A stretch of 64,000 nt of DNA from Medicago truncatula (lineage: Eukaryota > Streptophyta > Magnoliopsida > Fabales > Fabaceae): assembly GCF_003473485.1 (NCBI RefSeq), contig NC_053042.1:51857762-51921761 (forward strand). The letters run 5' to 3'. The translations under genes and the position numbers were made by a program. Positions 12,349 through 23,067 of the stretch are shown here, one piece after another. Position 1 is the stretch's first letter; each line of letters starts with the position of its first letter. The notes beneath the pieces were generated by a model that was not told the origin of the DNA, ran no database searches, and worked only from the letters and a program-made list of their open reading frames with translations.

Positions 12349-12778
12349 TGCAACCAAACTGGTTAGGGTATGATGTGTCCACCAGCTATTATCTTCTTAC
12401 ACTAATTTTTCTTTTTTCTTTTTTTAGGAAATCTTCTTACTCAATTAAAAGAGTGGTTTGAAATAATCATTACACATAACATTTTTATTAAACACCTCTT
12501 ATTTTATAAGAAAAATATAAACTTAAAGTTATTTTGAAAAATATGTAAAGTAATATTCATTTTAAAATATTTTTTTTTTAAAATGATATTCATTTTGAAA
12601 CGGAGAGAGTATATTGTATGATATGTCAACATAGATGAAAGATCATAAATTTTTAAAAATTGAGAGGTCATAAAAAAATAAAAGCATAAATTTTAAGCTT
12701 GAAAATTCATATATAATTGGTCAAAAAAGACAAAATTGAAATGAAACAAAAGATTAATAACTAAATTATTATTTAAAA
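12349..12778. other. CLPR1 upstream region
   Basis: AT-rich DNA upstream of the CLPR1 start, expected to hold its promoter. No regulatory motif could be assigned with confidence. Confidence 0.3.
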
Positions 12779-13299
12779 GGCTTAATTGTACCTTTGGTCC
12801 ACGCATTTTGACCAGTTCACAAAAATGGTTCTGCCTCTTTCAAATCGAACAAAATCGACCCTAAATTATCATGTTTTTTTGCACTTTTAGTCATACCCCC
12901 TATTTTCAACTCCAAAAACTCTCATAAATGACAGTTTTAGTCATATCACATATGCTCAATCGTAAAATAAACAAAAAATAAAGCACTTGGGTACAAGTAA
13001 TCTACTTTATTGAGCAAACTAACCAAAAAATCATAATTTCTAAGACCCTAATTTCAGGTAACATGTTTTTTTTCTTGTACACACGTGTTTTATTCTTTGT
13101 TTATTTTATGATTGAGAATATGCGGTACGACTAAAACTGTTATTTTTTTTGCGTTTCTGGAGTTGAAAATAGGGGGTGGGACTAAAACTGCACAAAAAAA
13201 AAAACATGATAGTTTAGGGACGGTTTTGTTTGATTTAAAAGAGACAGAACCGTTTTCGTGAGCTGATCAAAATACGAAAATCAATAGTGTAATTTAGCC
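12779..13299. mobile_element. Non-autonomous GGCTTAATT element with 9-bp TSD
   Basis: Left end GGCTTAATTGTACC, right end AATTTAGCC. Both arms carry the inverted phrases for CAAAAATGGTTCTG and ATCATG. The direct repeat TATTTAAAA at 12770-12778 and 13300-13308 delimits 521 bp. The 9-bp duplication fits a Mutator-like transposase. Confidence 0.8.
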
Positions 13300-13688
13300 T
13301 ATTTAAAATTAAGTTAAGTTAAAGGAGTAAAAATGTAATTTTATCTATAAAATAGATGAGGTCAGTACTCACCACCAAACAAAGATGAGGTCAGTACAAT
13401 TTAGCTTCTCCCCTCCCCTCTTTACATAAGAAAATAACAATATAGAACAAAATTCATAATTTATTTTGTCTGATTCCTGAGACAGGATCTGTTTTATTTA
13501 AATCATCAGTTTCTAAACTTACAAACTCGATCCATTGCATACTTAAACTCAAAATCAAAGCTTCATTGTTTTTGGTAGTGCTTGAAACATAAACAATCAA
13601 GTTTGGAGTAATAAATCAGAACTAGTTTCTTCGATTTTGGGGATTAACCTGCTAGATGATTGGACGAATGAGTTACTAACTACTGTTA

Positions 13689-13957
13689 CCTCCGTTCCTT
13701 TTTAATTATCACTTTTTGATATTTTACACAAATCAAGACAATCAATAAATGATACTATTTTGATACAATTGTAATTACTTTTACTATAATGACCTTGTTA
13801 ATTTAACATTTCATTTCATATGTTTCTCTCTCCGCAATAAATATTTAAGGGTAATATTCATAAAAGAGCATTTAACTATGCATTGAACTTTAAAAGTGAC
13901 AGTTAAATAAAAACAAAAAATTTCTCTAAAAATAACAATTAAAAAGGAACGGAGGAG
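13689..13957. mobile_element. Stowaway-like MITE, about 269 bp
   Basis: Left terminus CCTCCGTTCCTTTTTAATT, right terminus AATTAAAAAGGAACGGAGGAG, flanked by TA at 13687-13688 and 13958-13959. No coding content. Confidence 0.75.
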
Positions 13958-14329
13958 TATGTTCTAAGGCATAATTACGGAAGCTGATTGCGCTTCCAAC
14001 TTCATTCAAGGTACTAATTTAACATTTGTTTAAATTAAAGACTAACTTGAATCATTCACGGATGTTTTTATTCATTCCTTCACGGATGTTTTTCCAAGTC
14101 AAGAACCCTAATCCCCTTTTCATTTTTTTTTTTTGAACCCCTTTCCATTTATCTCAAACAAAACTAACTTTTTATATATTATTTTTTTTTAATCATAACT
14201 GCACATATTCGATTTTTTCTCCTTCATATCTAAATCCCAAACTTATCATCACTTTGTTTTTTTTCATCTACAAAAAAAAAAAAAAAAATTGGATTACACT
14301 TAATCATATTTAATTTTTTTTTGGGTCAG

Positions 14330-14806
14330 TTTGATTCGAGAAGTAAGAGGGGAGGCATTTTAATTGATGGAAGATACTTTAATTAAGATTATGTTTGGTT
14401 CGCTAGGGTATAAGAGGGATTTTAAAATTATTTTATTATTTTATCCTTAAATTTATTTCAATAAAGATAATAAAGTAACGAAATAAAACGATGTAATCAA
14501 TAACAACATAAACGATGGATTAATGCATTAGTGAAAGGGTTGTTACAACAAGTAATAATAAAAGTTGTTAATAATATGGAATAAAAGTTGTTACAAGATA
14601 ATATTACATATAATCTAATAATAAAACAAATGTTGTTATAAGAATAATATTGAGATTTTAAATTAATATAAGAATAATTTTGGCAATTTTGGCTGCACAA
14701 TAAAATTTGCTTTCCTTCTCTCCCCTTATGTAAATTGAACCAAACACTTTAAATTAAAAATATTCCCTCCCCTCCCTTCAAAACTTTCGAACCAAACGGA
14801 CCTTTA
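14330..14806. mobile_element. Inverted-repeat element, about 480 bp
   Basis: The left end (GGTCAGTTTGATTCGAGAAG, GAGGGGAGGCATTTT) is the degenerate reverse complement of the right end (CCCTCCCCTCCCTTCAAAAC, TTCGAACCAAACGGACC). A second inner pair (GTTTGGTTCGC / TTGAACCAAAC) supports an inverted structure. No target duplication was resolved, so the superfamily is uncertain. Confidence 0.5.
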
Positions 14807-15099
14807 GGTTTAAATTTATTTTTTGAAACAATCAAAGCAAATAAATTAGAATTAGAAAATTGTTTTTGTTTTTTAAAAGGAGAATTAGAAAATTGTTATA
14901 TAATTATATATTTACTCTTTTATTTTTTTTTAATATAATTATATATACTTAGTCTGAAACACGGTTAACCCTGTCTGTGTTTTCTCGTTCCCTTTGTTTT
15001 TTGAATCCAATGGTATGCGCCTCCTCCTCCTTCGTTAGAATCATCTGTTCACTGTTTATTTTTCTTTTTGTTTTATTATTTTGAATAGATAGTTGCTAA

Positions 15100-15103
<4 letters not shown>

Positions 15104-15186
<83 letters not shown>
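15104..15186. repeat. (TA)n microsatellite, about 83 bp
   Basis: An uninterrupted TA tract directly upstream of the PAH fragment. Its length suggests recent slippage or an assembly-sensitive site. Confidence 0.95.
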
Positions 15187-15189
<3 letters not shown>

Positions 15190-15200
15190 ATTACTTACGT

Positions 15201-15425
15201 ATGAATAAAAGACCAACTGATAACAAACTGCGCTGTTACGATAAGATGAAGTTCTCTGGTGATTCTTCTAGAGTTGGCGATGATGGTGCATATGATGAGT
15301 TTTTAAAAGTCATGATGGATTTCCAGGCTCAAAGAATTGACACAAGAGGTGTCACGACAAGAGCGAAAGAGCTGTTCAAAGGGCATACAATCACACTTCC
15401 GTTTCAACTTGAGACCACTGGTTAG
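15201..15425 (+). pseudogene. Truncated SIN3-like paired amphipathic helix (PAH) fragment
   Basis: The 74-residue product carries [20 protein letters not shown] and [17 protein letters not shown]. Plant SIN3-like corepressors have a PAH repeat with [18 protein letters not shown], then VKELFKGH, the helix-4 region, and ITLP. Here GH is followed at once by TITLP, so the fourth-helix segment is deleted. Full proteins have several PAH repeats and about 1,300 residues as scaffolds for histone deacetylase. A possible donor (GTTAGT at 15420) follows, but no further exon is visible. A dead fragment or a small PAH-only derivative are both possible. Confidence 0.55.
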
Positions 15426-15669
15426 TAGTCTATCATTATTTGTTGCACGTCTCGTGTGTCAATGCTTTTCTGCACTTCTTTTTTACCTAACCATTAGGAA
15501 GGATGGATGCTAATTCTTTCCGAGCATCTATTATGATATAATTAGGGTTGATGTCTGTCCTAATCAGGGGCGGCCACCATATGGCACAAGATTTTTTTTT
15601 TTTTTAAATTAGAAATTTCTTATTTAGCAACAGAAATTTGGTCTCTAAAGTATAAAAATCAGCCACCAA

Positions 15670-16395
15670 GGGGTGTATTGGATTAGGATTTTAAAAGACT
15701 ATTTTAATAAAAAAAATTCTTTAAGTTTGTAAAAGACTTTTAAGGATTTTATGTGATTCTAAAATTTCAAAGGATTCAATGAATTTTTGGGAAAAAAGAA
15801 CAAACTTACAAGCGTGAATATGATAAAAATAATGAACAAATAAATTCTAGCGTTTGAATAAAGAAAAATAAAACTAATAAAAAATTCTTTTACTGTTGAT
15901 TTTCAAATTTTAAGAATTTTATGGATTTTATAAGATTTTAAGGGACTAAAAAACACTCTTAACACATTATTCTCAATACACATTTTTTATATGTTAAAAA
16001 TGTTATTCCCACAAAATTCAATTGTACATATTTAAAATTATGTTAGCACTTACAAATCTTTCAAAAAAAAATATTGTGTCAGCCATTATAAATCGGTCGA
16101 GTTACACGAGTTTACTGAGTGTTAACTCAGTCAAACTCGTTAAACCTTCCAATTTTACCAGAAAACCGATTTTACCTCAGAGTTAACACGATTTTTCTAC
16201 CTAAAAACGTAAACTCAGTAATCTCAGAGAGTTAATACTCGATTTGCGAAACATTGATTACGACATACTCTCTATCATAATATTATCAATACAATTTTTT
16301 ATTTTTTTATGAGATAGAGAGAGGGAGAGGGAGAGAGGGGGGATGAGAGAGAGAGAGAGAGAGAGAATGGAGAGATAGAGAAACGAAGAGAGAAA

Positions 16396-16465
<70 letters not shown>

Positions 16466-16804
16466 TATCTTTTAAAAGAAAAACAATCTCAAGAAATCTC
16501 ATCTTTTCATGAAAGACTTTTTCTTGTTAAAATTACACTACAAAATCCCACAAAATCCATCAAAATCCAATTTATTAAACAATCATTCGAAATTTGAATG
16601 ATTTTGAATACCACAAGACTTTTTTTAAGTGATGAAAAATTTTGATTGAATACCTCAAGACTTTTTTAAAATGACAAAGAGTATTGATTGAATACCACAA
16701 GATTTTTTTTAAGTTGCAAAAAGTCTTGATTGAATACCACAAGACTTTTTCATAATTAAAAAACATTTTAAAATCCCATAGAATCTTAATCCAATACATT
16801 CCCC
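15670..16804. mobile_element. Non-autonomous Harbinger-like element nested in the hAT-like element
   Basis: Left end GGGGTGTATTGGATTAGGAT, right end TTAATCCAATACATTCCCC. Flanking triplets are CAA and TAA, compatible with a decayed TAA/TTA duplication. The right subterminal region has four spaced copies of GATTGAATACC(A/T)CAAGA (16606-16750), a motif also present, inverted, in the left subterminal region of the coding Harbinger element at 33717. The centre (16078-16470) holds unrelated sequence and GA/TA microsatellites. Confidence 0.7.
16317..16466. repeat. Compound (GA)n-(TA)n-(GA)n microsatellite
   Basis: GA-rich run from about 16317, TA run 16398-16441, GA run 16442-16466. Reading frames across it are simple-sequence artefacts. 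Confidence 0.9.
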
Positions 16805-16959
16805 TAAGAGGTCTCGCAACTGAATATTGGTCGCTTCTTGTTCAACCATATTGAAAATATAATTCTGGATCTGCCCTTGGTCCTAATCATATTTGACTTA
16901 TTTTGGTAGCTACCCCTATTGAGGGCATTTTTTGAAAATAGAGAAAACCAGCCCAAAAG

Positions 16960-16961
<2 letters not shown>

Positions 16962-17047
<86 letters not shown>

Positions 17048-17056
17048 CGCGCGCGC
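16962..17056. repeat. (TA)n tract followed by a short GC alternation
   Basis: About 83 bp of TA followed by GTGCGCGCGCGCG at 17045-17057. No gene crosses it. Confidence 0.95.
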
Positions 17057-17504
17057 GTGAGAGCTGCTAACTTACGCCCACTTAAAAATACTAGGTGTAA
17101 CTTAATAAGGTACACCCACTTGTTTTTTACTAAAAAAACCGATGTTTTTTGTTTTAAAATTATTTGACTTGTTGTAATTTTATATATATCTTTTTAGAGT
17201 AACAAACTTTCTCAATTTCCCTTGTTTCTCGCCTTTTAGTTCTATGACTTTTGATGTCCAACCGTTTTCTCGATTTATACTACCAGGCTTTGTTTTTCTT
17301 TTTTCTTTACTTATAACAAAAAAAAAAAAGCTAGCATTCACATTTTATTAAAAAAAGACGAGGATCACATATATTTGTATTTTATGGTCTCAATTTTTGT
17401 TTGGAGAAAAAGGAGTTGTAAATATTCCTTCATCTCTTCATTTTCCATGATGTTATCATATAAACAATAAAATATCTTGTGTTTCAGAAATAAATAAAAG
17501 GCAT

Positions 17505-18605
17505 ATGTTTATTAGAAATAAATACAAAGGAAAAAAGGTGAAGAAGGTAGAAGAGAATGGTGAACTTCCTTGGGATGTGCTTGATATCATATCCAAAACA
17601 CTAGATTTTGACGATCTCTTTGAATTTTCCGGTGTGAGCAAAAATTGGAGGGCTTTTTATAAAATTTGCCGGAGAAATTTCTTGGCATCCTTCTTGGAAT
17701 CCCAAGAACCATTACTTCTTCAAATTTCGTATCGTGACGGGGGATCATTTTCCTTTATTAGCATACCTAACCAAAAAGTTTATTGCTTGAAGATGATGGA
17801 GCATTGCTTCCGCTATACATATGTTACATCTTCTAGAGGATATTTAATCATGGCCGGGGACATCAGTAATTCATTTATGCTAATCAACCTATTTACCAGA
17901 ATGAAGAAGGTAATAAGTACCCCTACCTTTGAAGTTATCTCGTCTTATTTACCTGAACGTGCCTTGCTTGCTTTTGGCAAATGCTCCGAGGAATTTGTCT
18001 TGTTGATTTTATGCGAATATCGTTTGCATGTCTATCAATCTCGAAATTGTGGTTGGGTTACTTATTCGACAACGAGAGATGCAGGGAGGGTTGTTGACTT
18101 TGTAGTTTTGCATAATATAATATATGTTGTCACTAACAATGCCAACATAGGGGTCCTCGACTTGAATTATGCAAATATTAAATTTCTAAAGCTGAAGAGT
18201 ACTCCTGATGTACCCTTTTCCTTATACCCAAGGTTGGTTAATTGTGATGAACAACTTTTAGTGGTTGATTCAACATGTGGGGAAATAAGGAATGTATACA
18301 AGATAGATTTCTCAACCATGAATTATGTCAAACTAGAAACTTTGGGCAACATTGCATTATTTTATGTTTCAAATGGTTTCGAGAGAAACTGTTATGCATT
18401 GAACAACCCAAACTTGTGGGGATATGAGAGAAACTCTGTGTATGTCATCGGTATTTTATCTGCAGTATGCAGTGTGTATTCAGGAGATGATAAAAAATTG
18501 CAAAAATGCATTACGCTTCCAGCTCTTCATGGAACAAGTTCCCACATGTACGATTGGTGTTTTAGGCATCAACAATATGAAGTAGATTATTCTCTAGTTG
18601 AGTAA
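17505..18605 (+). CDS. F-box protein with DUF295/KIB-like C-terminal region
   Basis: A single open frame of 366 residues from an ATG at 17505. Residues about 20-58 form an F-box (ELPWDVLDIISKTLDFDDLF, FSGVSKNWRAFY), the surface that binds SKP1 in SCF ubiquitin ligases. The rest is rich in beta-strand-like hydrophobic repeats, and near the C-terminus GYERNSVYVI resembles the DUF295 motif of plant F-box/KIB proteins, which is expected to recognise substrates. Length and lack of introns are usual for this large, fast-evolving family. No membrane segment or targeting peptide is obvious. The neighbours are transposon relics, so context says nothing of its substrate. The frame is undamaged; expression is not shown. 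Confidence 0.8.
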   Translation: MFIRNKYKGKKVKKVEENGELPWDVLDIISKTLDFDDLFEFSGVSKNWRAFYKICRRNFLASFLESQEPLLLQISYRDGGSFSFISIPNQKVYCLKMMEHCFRYTYVTSSRGYLIMAGDISNSFMLINLFTRMKKVISTPTFEVISSYLPERALLAFGKCSEEFVLLILCEYRLHVYQSRNCGWVTYSTTRDAGRVVDFVVLHNIIYVVTNNANIGVLDLNYANIKFLKLKSTPDVPFSLYPRLVNCDEQLLVVDSTCGEIRNVYKIDFSTMNYVKLETLGNIALFYVSNGFERNCYALNNPNLWGYERNSVYVIGILSAVCSVYSGDDKKLQKCITLPALHGTSSHMYDWCFRHQQYEVDYSLVE

Positions 18606-20053
18606 CTTGCTTATTGTACAACGTGTTATTTTTCCTAAAACAAAAAATTTGCTTATTGTACACCGTTTAACCTGTGGTCTCTGTGTTCCGACCAATATCC
18701 TTTTTGCTAGCCAATAATTTGACTAGAGTAGAAAAAGCTTGCAATGGTTTGTAGTTTACATATTAGACAAGTATTGCAAGAAAAGAATGCGTTGATTAAT
18801 TAATATTGGGAATAATTTAGATATGTATCAAAATTGAATGTGTTGGTTATTAAAAGGTTGTTTACTTTTGGTGTTTTATGTTTTCACTTTTACTGATAAA
18901 ATAAATATTAGAAATGTGCTTTGAAAATCATTATGTTACTTTTTACTCAATTAATTTCAACTATGACTTGATCACGTAATATATTTAAGAATCATATTAC
19001 CGTTCTTAGAATCACTCTAAACAACTTTATTTGTTATTGTTTGGTATTGTTGCCCAAAAAAGAAACTTACAGTAAGTGTACTCTATCATAAAAGTAGTAT
19101 AAAAGATTATCGTATCCACATTGATTAATTAACAAATATCAAACTAATTAAGATTATTTATTATTCAAACGAACAAGCATTAGAATGATTTCGATAACTG
19201 AGTAAAAGTAATGACAAAGAAGGATAAAAATACGGAGTTGTAAATCAATAGAGACCTAGGGTTATGGTTTCACTTGCAATTTTGATTTACTTATGTCTTC
19301 TACTTAAATTCCTTTATTTTTATTCAATCATCAATCCCTTTACTAAAACTATTAATATGTTTGGTTATTTGTGATTAATCTTCTTTTTCCTGAATTAACA
19401 CTTTGTTTGATCATGCAAAGAGTTCAAATTCAAGAAAAGCATATAGTAAAAAGGTTGAATGATTGGAAGACTGCAATTAAGGTTCAATTCATTTTTTTTT
19501 TTGCAGCCTTGTATCCAGACAGACCAACCTCAAACACAAACATGATCGCATTTCTTTGCAGCATGGCACCATCATTGTTGATCGTTCATACAATCTCTGA
19601 AATTCTAGAGTAACCTTTTTGTATAAAAAAAATTTCAAAGATGAAAACACATTGTTGTAGAAGAAAGGAGGAGGATGGAGTGTGACATGATGATGTGAGA
19701 AATTGTTAATGATTGAATGATATTTATATGGGAAATTTGTGAAGAATGGGTTGAATAGAGTGCAACGATTCATAATTATGGGTCAAAAAACGTGTTCGAA
19801 TGACCTGATCAACCATTAAACTGATAAAACCCTTTGAAAAACATGTTTCGTGAGGTACTCTGGCTGAGCAAGTAATTGTCCAACACTCTGAGTTAGTTCG
19901 GATTATACAATCCAAAAATATTGCAGATATTTTCGGATAATACAATCCAATACAATCCAAAATGCTTTAATAATGAGTCAAATATCGTAGTTTGTAGGCT
20001 GAGAGATATTTCGAATTAGACAATCTGAAACTTTTATGTACATGATTTTTTTA
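18606..20053. other. Non-genic AT-rich stretch
   Basis: No supported gene. The phrase AAGATTATCGTATCCACATT near 19102 looks like dispersed-repeat sequence, but I could not assign it. Confidence 0.3.
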
Positions 20054-20137
20054 TGCGGTCCACATTGCACCGACAGTTTTTGTGGTTCGCATTGTCCTAA
20101 AACTTCTATAAATTAGTGTGCCTATTATCATAAGCAG
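20054..20137 (+). promoter_or_regulatory. Repeated TATA-containing leader of a MuDR-like relic, copy 1
   Basis: GCGGTCCACATTGCACCGAC followed by ACTTCTATAAATTAGTGTGC lies 24 bp upstream of the MuDR-like fragment. The module recurs at 20866-20938. A TATA-like TATAAATTA in both copies suggests the promoter region of a transposon family; function is inferred. Confidence 0.45.
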
Positions 20138-20160
20138 TAAACCAAAAAAAAAACATTGAA

Positions 20161-20586
20161 ATGTCTGTCATTGATCCAAACACCAAGCCAGCTGCAATTT
20201 ACTACAACGGGGAAAAACCACCCCATTTGTTCAAGATTTGCACTGATGTCATGCTCTCTAGGTTGAAGGATCAGTTGGATCAAATCTACCGTCAACTCAA
20301 CAACGAAGACATAAGGAGAGGGGATGATGTTGAGTATTGAGGTTCATCAACAGACTCAGCCAGGACCGTGTGGTTCAATTGGATGAAGCTTAGGAACGCC
20401 GATGACGTAAGAACCATGTTCTCGATATTTGGTTAGTACAATACTAAAGGATCGATCGAGTTGGACGCTACGGTTGTCAGATTTATTGAAGAAATTCAGA
20501 AAAGTTTGATCTGACCCATGAATTACGAAGAGATCAGGGCTCTGCTGAATGAACCAGACGAAGAAATTAGTTTAGCTGATATGTGA
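20161..20586 (+). pseudogene. MuDR-like transposase N-terminal fragment, decayed by stop codons
   Basis: One frame runs from ATG (MSVIDPNTKPAAIYYNG) to TGA with three internal stops at about 20338, 20434 and 20512. Recognisable blocks are LKDQLDQIYRQLNN, VWFNWMKLRNADDVRTMFSI, GSIELDATVVRFIEEIQKSL and NYEEIRALLNEPDEE. From memory these match the N-terminal part of proteins from plant Mutator-like elements; no DDE core or zinc knuckle follows. All three stops fit C-to-T changes (CGA or CAG ancestors). A shorter, more decayed copy probably begins after the second promoter module near 20985. Confidence 0.55.
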
Positions 20587-20865
20587 TATGTTATGTTTTG
20601 TTTTATTACGTGTTTTACGTTCTTGAATTATGTCTATGATGTATTTGAAATTGATATATTTAATGTACAACGCTAAAATTAAACACTCTGTGTTAAATTT
20701 TTCTTCATCACACATTTCAGTTTATGTAAGGTGTTTATGTCCGTTCATTGCAGAAGAAGATCAATGTCTTACCTGCAACCGTCCAACACTTTGTGTTGTT
20801 TATAGGGTGCAAGTCAAGTTTACATTATATATTCCGAACCGGTTCAACACATAATTTTTGTGCGG

Positions 20866-20938
20866 TGCAAATTGCACTGACAGTTTCTATGGTCCCTGAC
20901 GCACATAAACTTCTATAAATTAGTGTGCTCGGTTCATC
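20866..20938 (+). promoter_or_regulatory. Repeated TATA-containing leader, copy 2
   Basis: GCGGTGCAAATTGCACTGAC and AACTTCTATAAATTAGTGTG match the module at 20054-20137, with about the same spacing. Downstream only a short broken frame (MSHISDYEEVVVN) is visible. Confidence 0.45.
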
Positions 20939-20986
20939 TGCTTTAAAACACAACAAAAAACTTTGAAAAATCTTCCGCAAGATATG

Positions 20987-22250
20987 TCGCATATCTGATT
21001 ACGAAGAGGTTGTTGTGAACTTGATCTAGTTGACCTGCCGATCGAAATATGTCAGTTGGTAGACCATCTGGATGAAGTACAAAGGAATACTTCGAACGCC
21101 TTTACATAAGTTTCATCACTTCTGTTATTAAGTTGTTTTAAGTCATTTAAATGTGTTTTGTACCTTTTTTATTTGGGAAATGCTAACACATTGAAACTTT
21201 AAAAAGTAACTTTTTCACATAGAACTTACCAATTATTTCCATTTTTAAATCCTTAATTAGCAAGACCTTTTTTTCTTTCTTTCTTATGTCATTCGCCATG
21301 ATAACCCTCTAAAAATCAAACTTAAACACAGTCTGGGGTTGTTATGATTAAACAACCCGTAAATATTTAGACAGTTTCAGATTATGTAATTTGAAACATC
21401 CCGGACTGTGTGGACTGTGACATTTCACCCAAGGTTTGACTGTTTGTGGTGTGTTTAATGTATTTTTGGTCGGTTGGAGCATTGAAAACGTTATGTTTGA
21501 TTGTATTTACAGTCTAGGATAGGTTTAAGGTTTTAAATAGTTTTGCATGCTTCAACAATTTCATTCATTCTTCAGTTTCCATCATTTCTTACTTTTTCTT
21601 TCTTTTTATAGTAATATAGGAGTGTTTATGATGTCATGGTCACTATTAACCACTTATACAATCTTTGCAATTGCTTTGTAGTTTATGCCGGGATTATATG
21701 ATTGTCAGGAGAGACATTTGATATTAAATACGACACAAATTCTTTATATTTTGTTTTTTTTTTTATTCTAAAATTCGAAAATACCTTTCAATCTGATTTG
21801 GATTATATAATCAAAACATATGGTATTTAAAAGTAAATAAAAAATAGAACGTACGAGAATAAGATAGGGTGGAAAAATAATGCTCTTGTTTTTATTTAAT
21901 CCAACTTAAATGTAATACTAGATAGAAAAAAAAAGTATGCCTTTGATAGCCTTTTCACCTTTATATGTTTATTTTTTTTATATTCTACATAATAAAATAA
22001 AAATAGGTAAGTATTTAACTAATAATAACACAAAATGTAATAAACCATACCCAAAATTTTAATATAAGTTATACAATTAAGTGGTTTATCATGTACACAA
22101 ACAATCACGATACTTGATTAAATTAAATTCATATATTATTGACTCTGTTCTCCATTTTCAAACGCTTTAATTTCTACGCATAAAGCTTAGGTCCAAAAAT
22201 ATCCCAATATAAATTGAAAGTCCAACATGCACAGAAACATTTTGAAACAA
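20987..22250. other. Non-genic AT-rich stretch
   Basis: Nothing beyond the broken frame at its start was recognised. Confidence 0.3.
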
Positions 22251-22252
22251 AA

Positions 22253-22284
22253 CTAGTTACAAACCCGTGCTTCGCACGGGTTGA
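22253..22284 (-). mobile_element. Helitron-type 3' terminus (hairpin plus CTAG)
   Basis: Read on the minus strand, the palindrome ACCCGTGC-GAA-GCACGGGT is followed within 8 bases by CTAG and then T, the layout of Helitron 3' ends (hairpin, CTRR, insertion before T). The body would run towards higher coordinates. No 5' TC end was identified, so extent and cargo are unknown. Confidence 0.45.
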
Positions 22285-22841
22285 ATTACATGTTCTTAAA
22301 AAAAATTTCTAAAGGAGAATTGTTTAAATCATGGAACATTGATGTCCTTCTTAAATCTGAAAACGAAGGTCGTCTAAATTGACAACTTGTAACTTGTAGG
22401 CTAAGGTATTACATAGAAACTAACATAGCAGCCATTGTCATTATATAGATAGTGTACTGCAGCCATTTGCGTTTTTGAAATTCTTTGTTATATGTTTAAA
22501 TGAGTTATATTTTAAAAAAATTGTTTATTGCTAAAACTTATTAGTATTTGAACTTGAATCGCTACTAAAATGTTAAACTGTCAAATTCACAGGCTTATAA
22601 ACAAAAAAGAATAGAATAGCAAATAAAATACATTTTTTAATTATACTTCAACATAAAGAAATAGAAGCATCCTTCACACTTGAACAAATTAAGAGAAATA
22701 ACATAATCGAAGCATTGGCCACAAATGAGCAAATCAAGGGAAATAACAAAGTAGAAGCATTGTTCATAGATACGAAAAGTAAGCAACCATAATGCAGAGT
22801 TCCTAGTTATAACAAAACATAAACATTCGCAACATCATGAC

Positions 22842-23036
22842 TTATTTATCGATTTTGAAAACGTAAACGTGGTGGCTGAAAGGTCCATCAAAAAGCTTGA
22901 ATCGTATTGTGTCACCGGATTCAAACTCATTTTCAATGCAGAAAGGTTCCTATCCCTACTCCAGCGTTGCGATAACAAAGACATCATCTAGTGGCGGAAC
23001 TGGGGTGGCAAGGGGGAGCCACCGCCACCACATCTC

Positions 23037-23067
<31 letters not shown>

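Larger units (their letters stand above)
15565..16879. mobile_element. hAT-like non-autonomous element, 1.3 kb including a nested MITE
   Basis: Left end CAGGGGCGGCC, right end ATCTGCCCTTG (inverted CAAGGGCAGAT). The 8-bp direct repeat GTCCTAAT occurs at 15557-15564 and 16880-16887. An 8-bp duplication and CAGGG-type ends fit hAT elements. Most of its length is a later Harbinger-like insertion. Confidence 0.65.

Noticed and set aside
16804..17167. Frames containing long Tyr-Ile runs
   Set aside because: Translation of the (TA)n microsatellite.
19371..19613. 80-codon plus-strand frame
   Set aside because: No domain, poor start context, in an AT-rich non-genic stretch.
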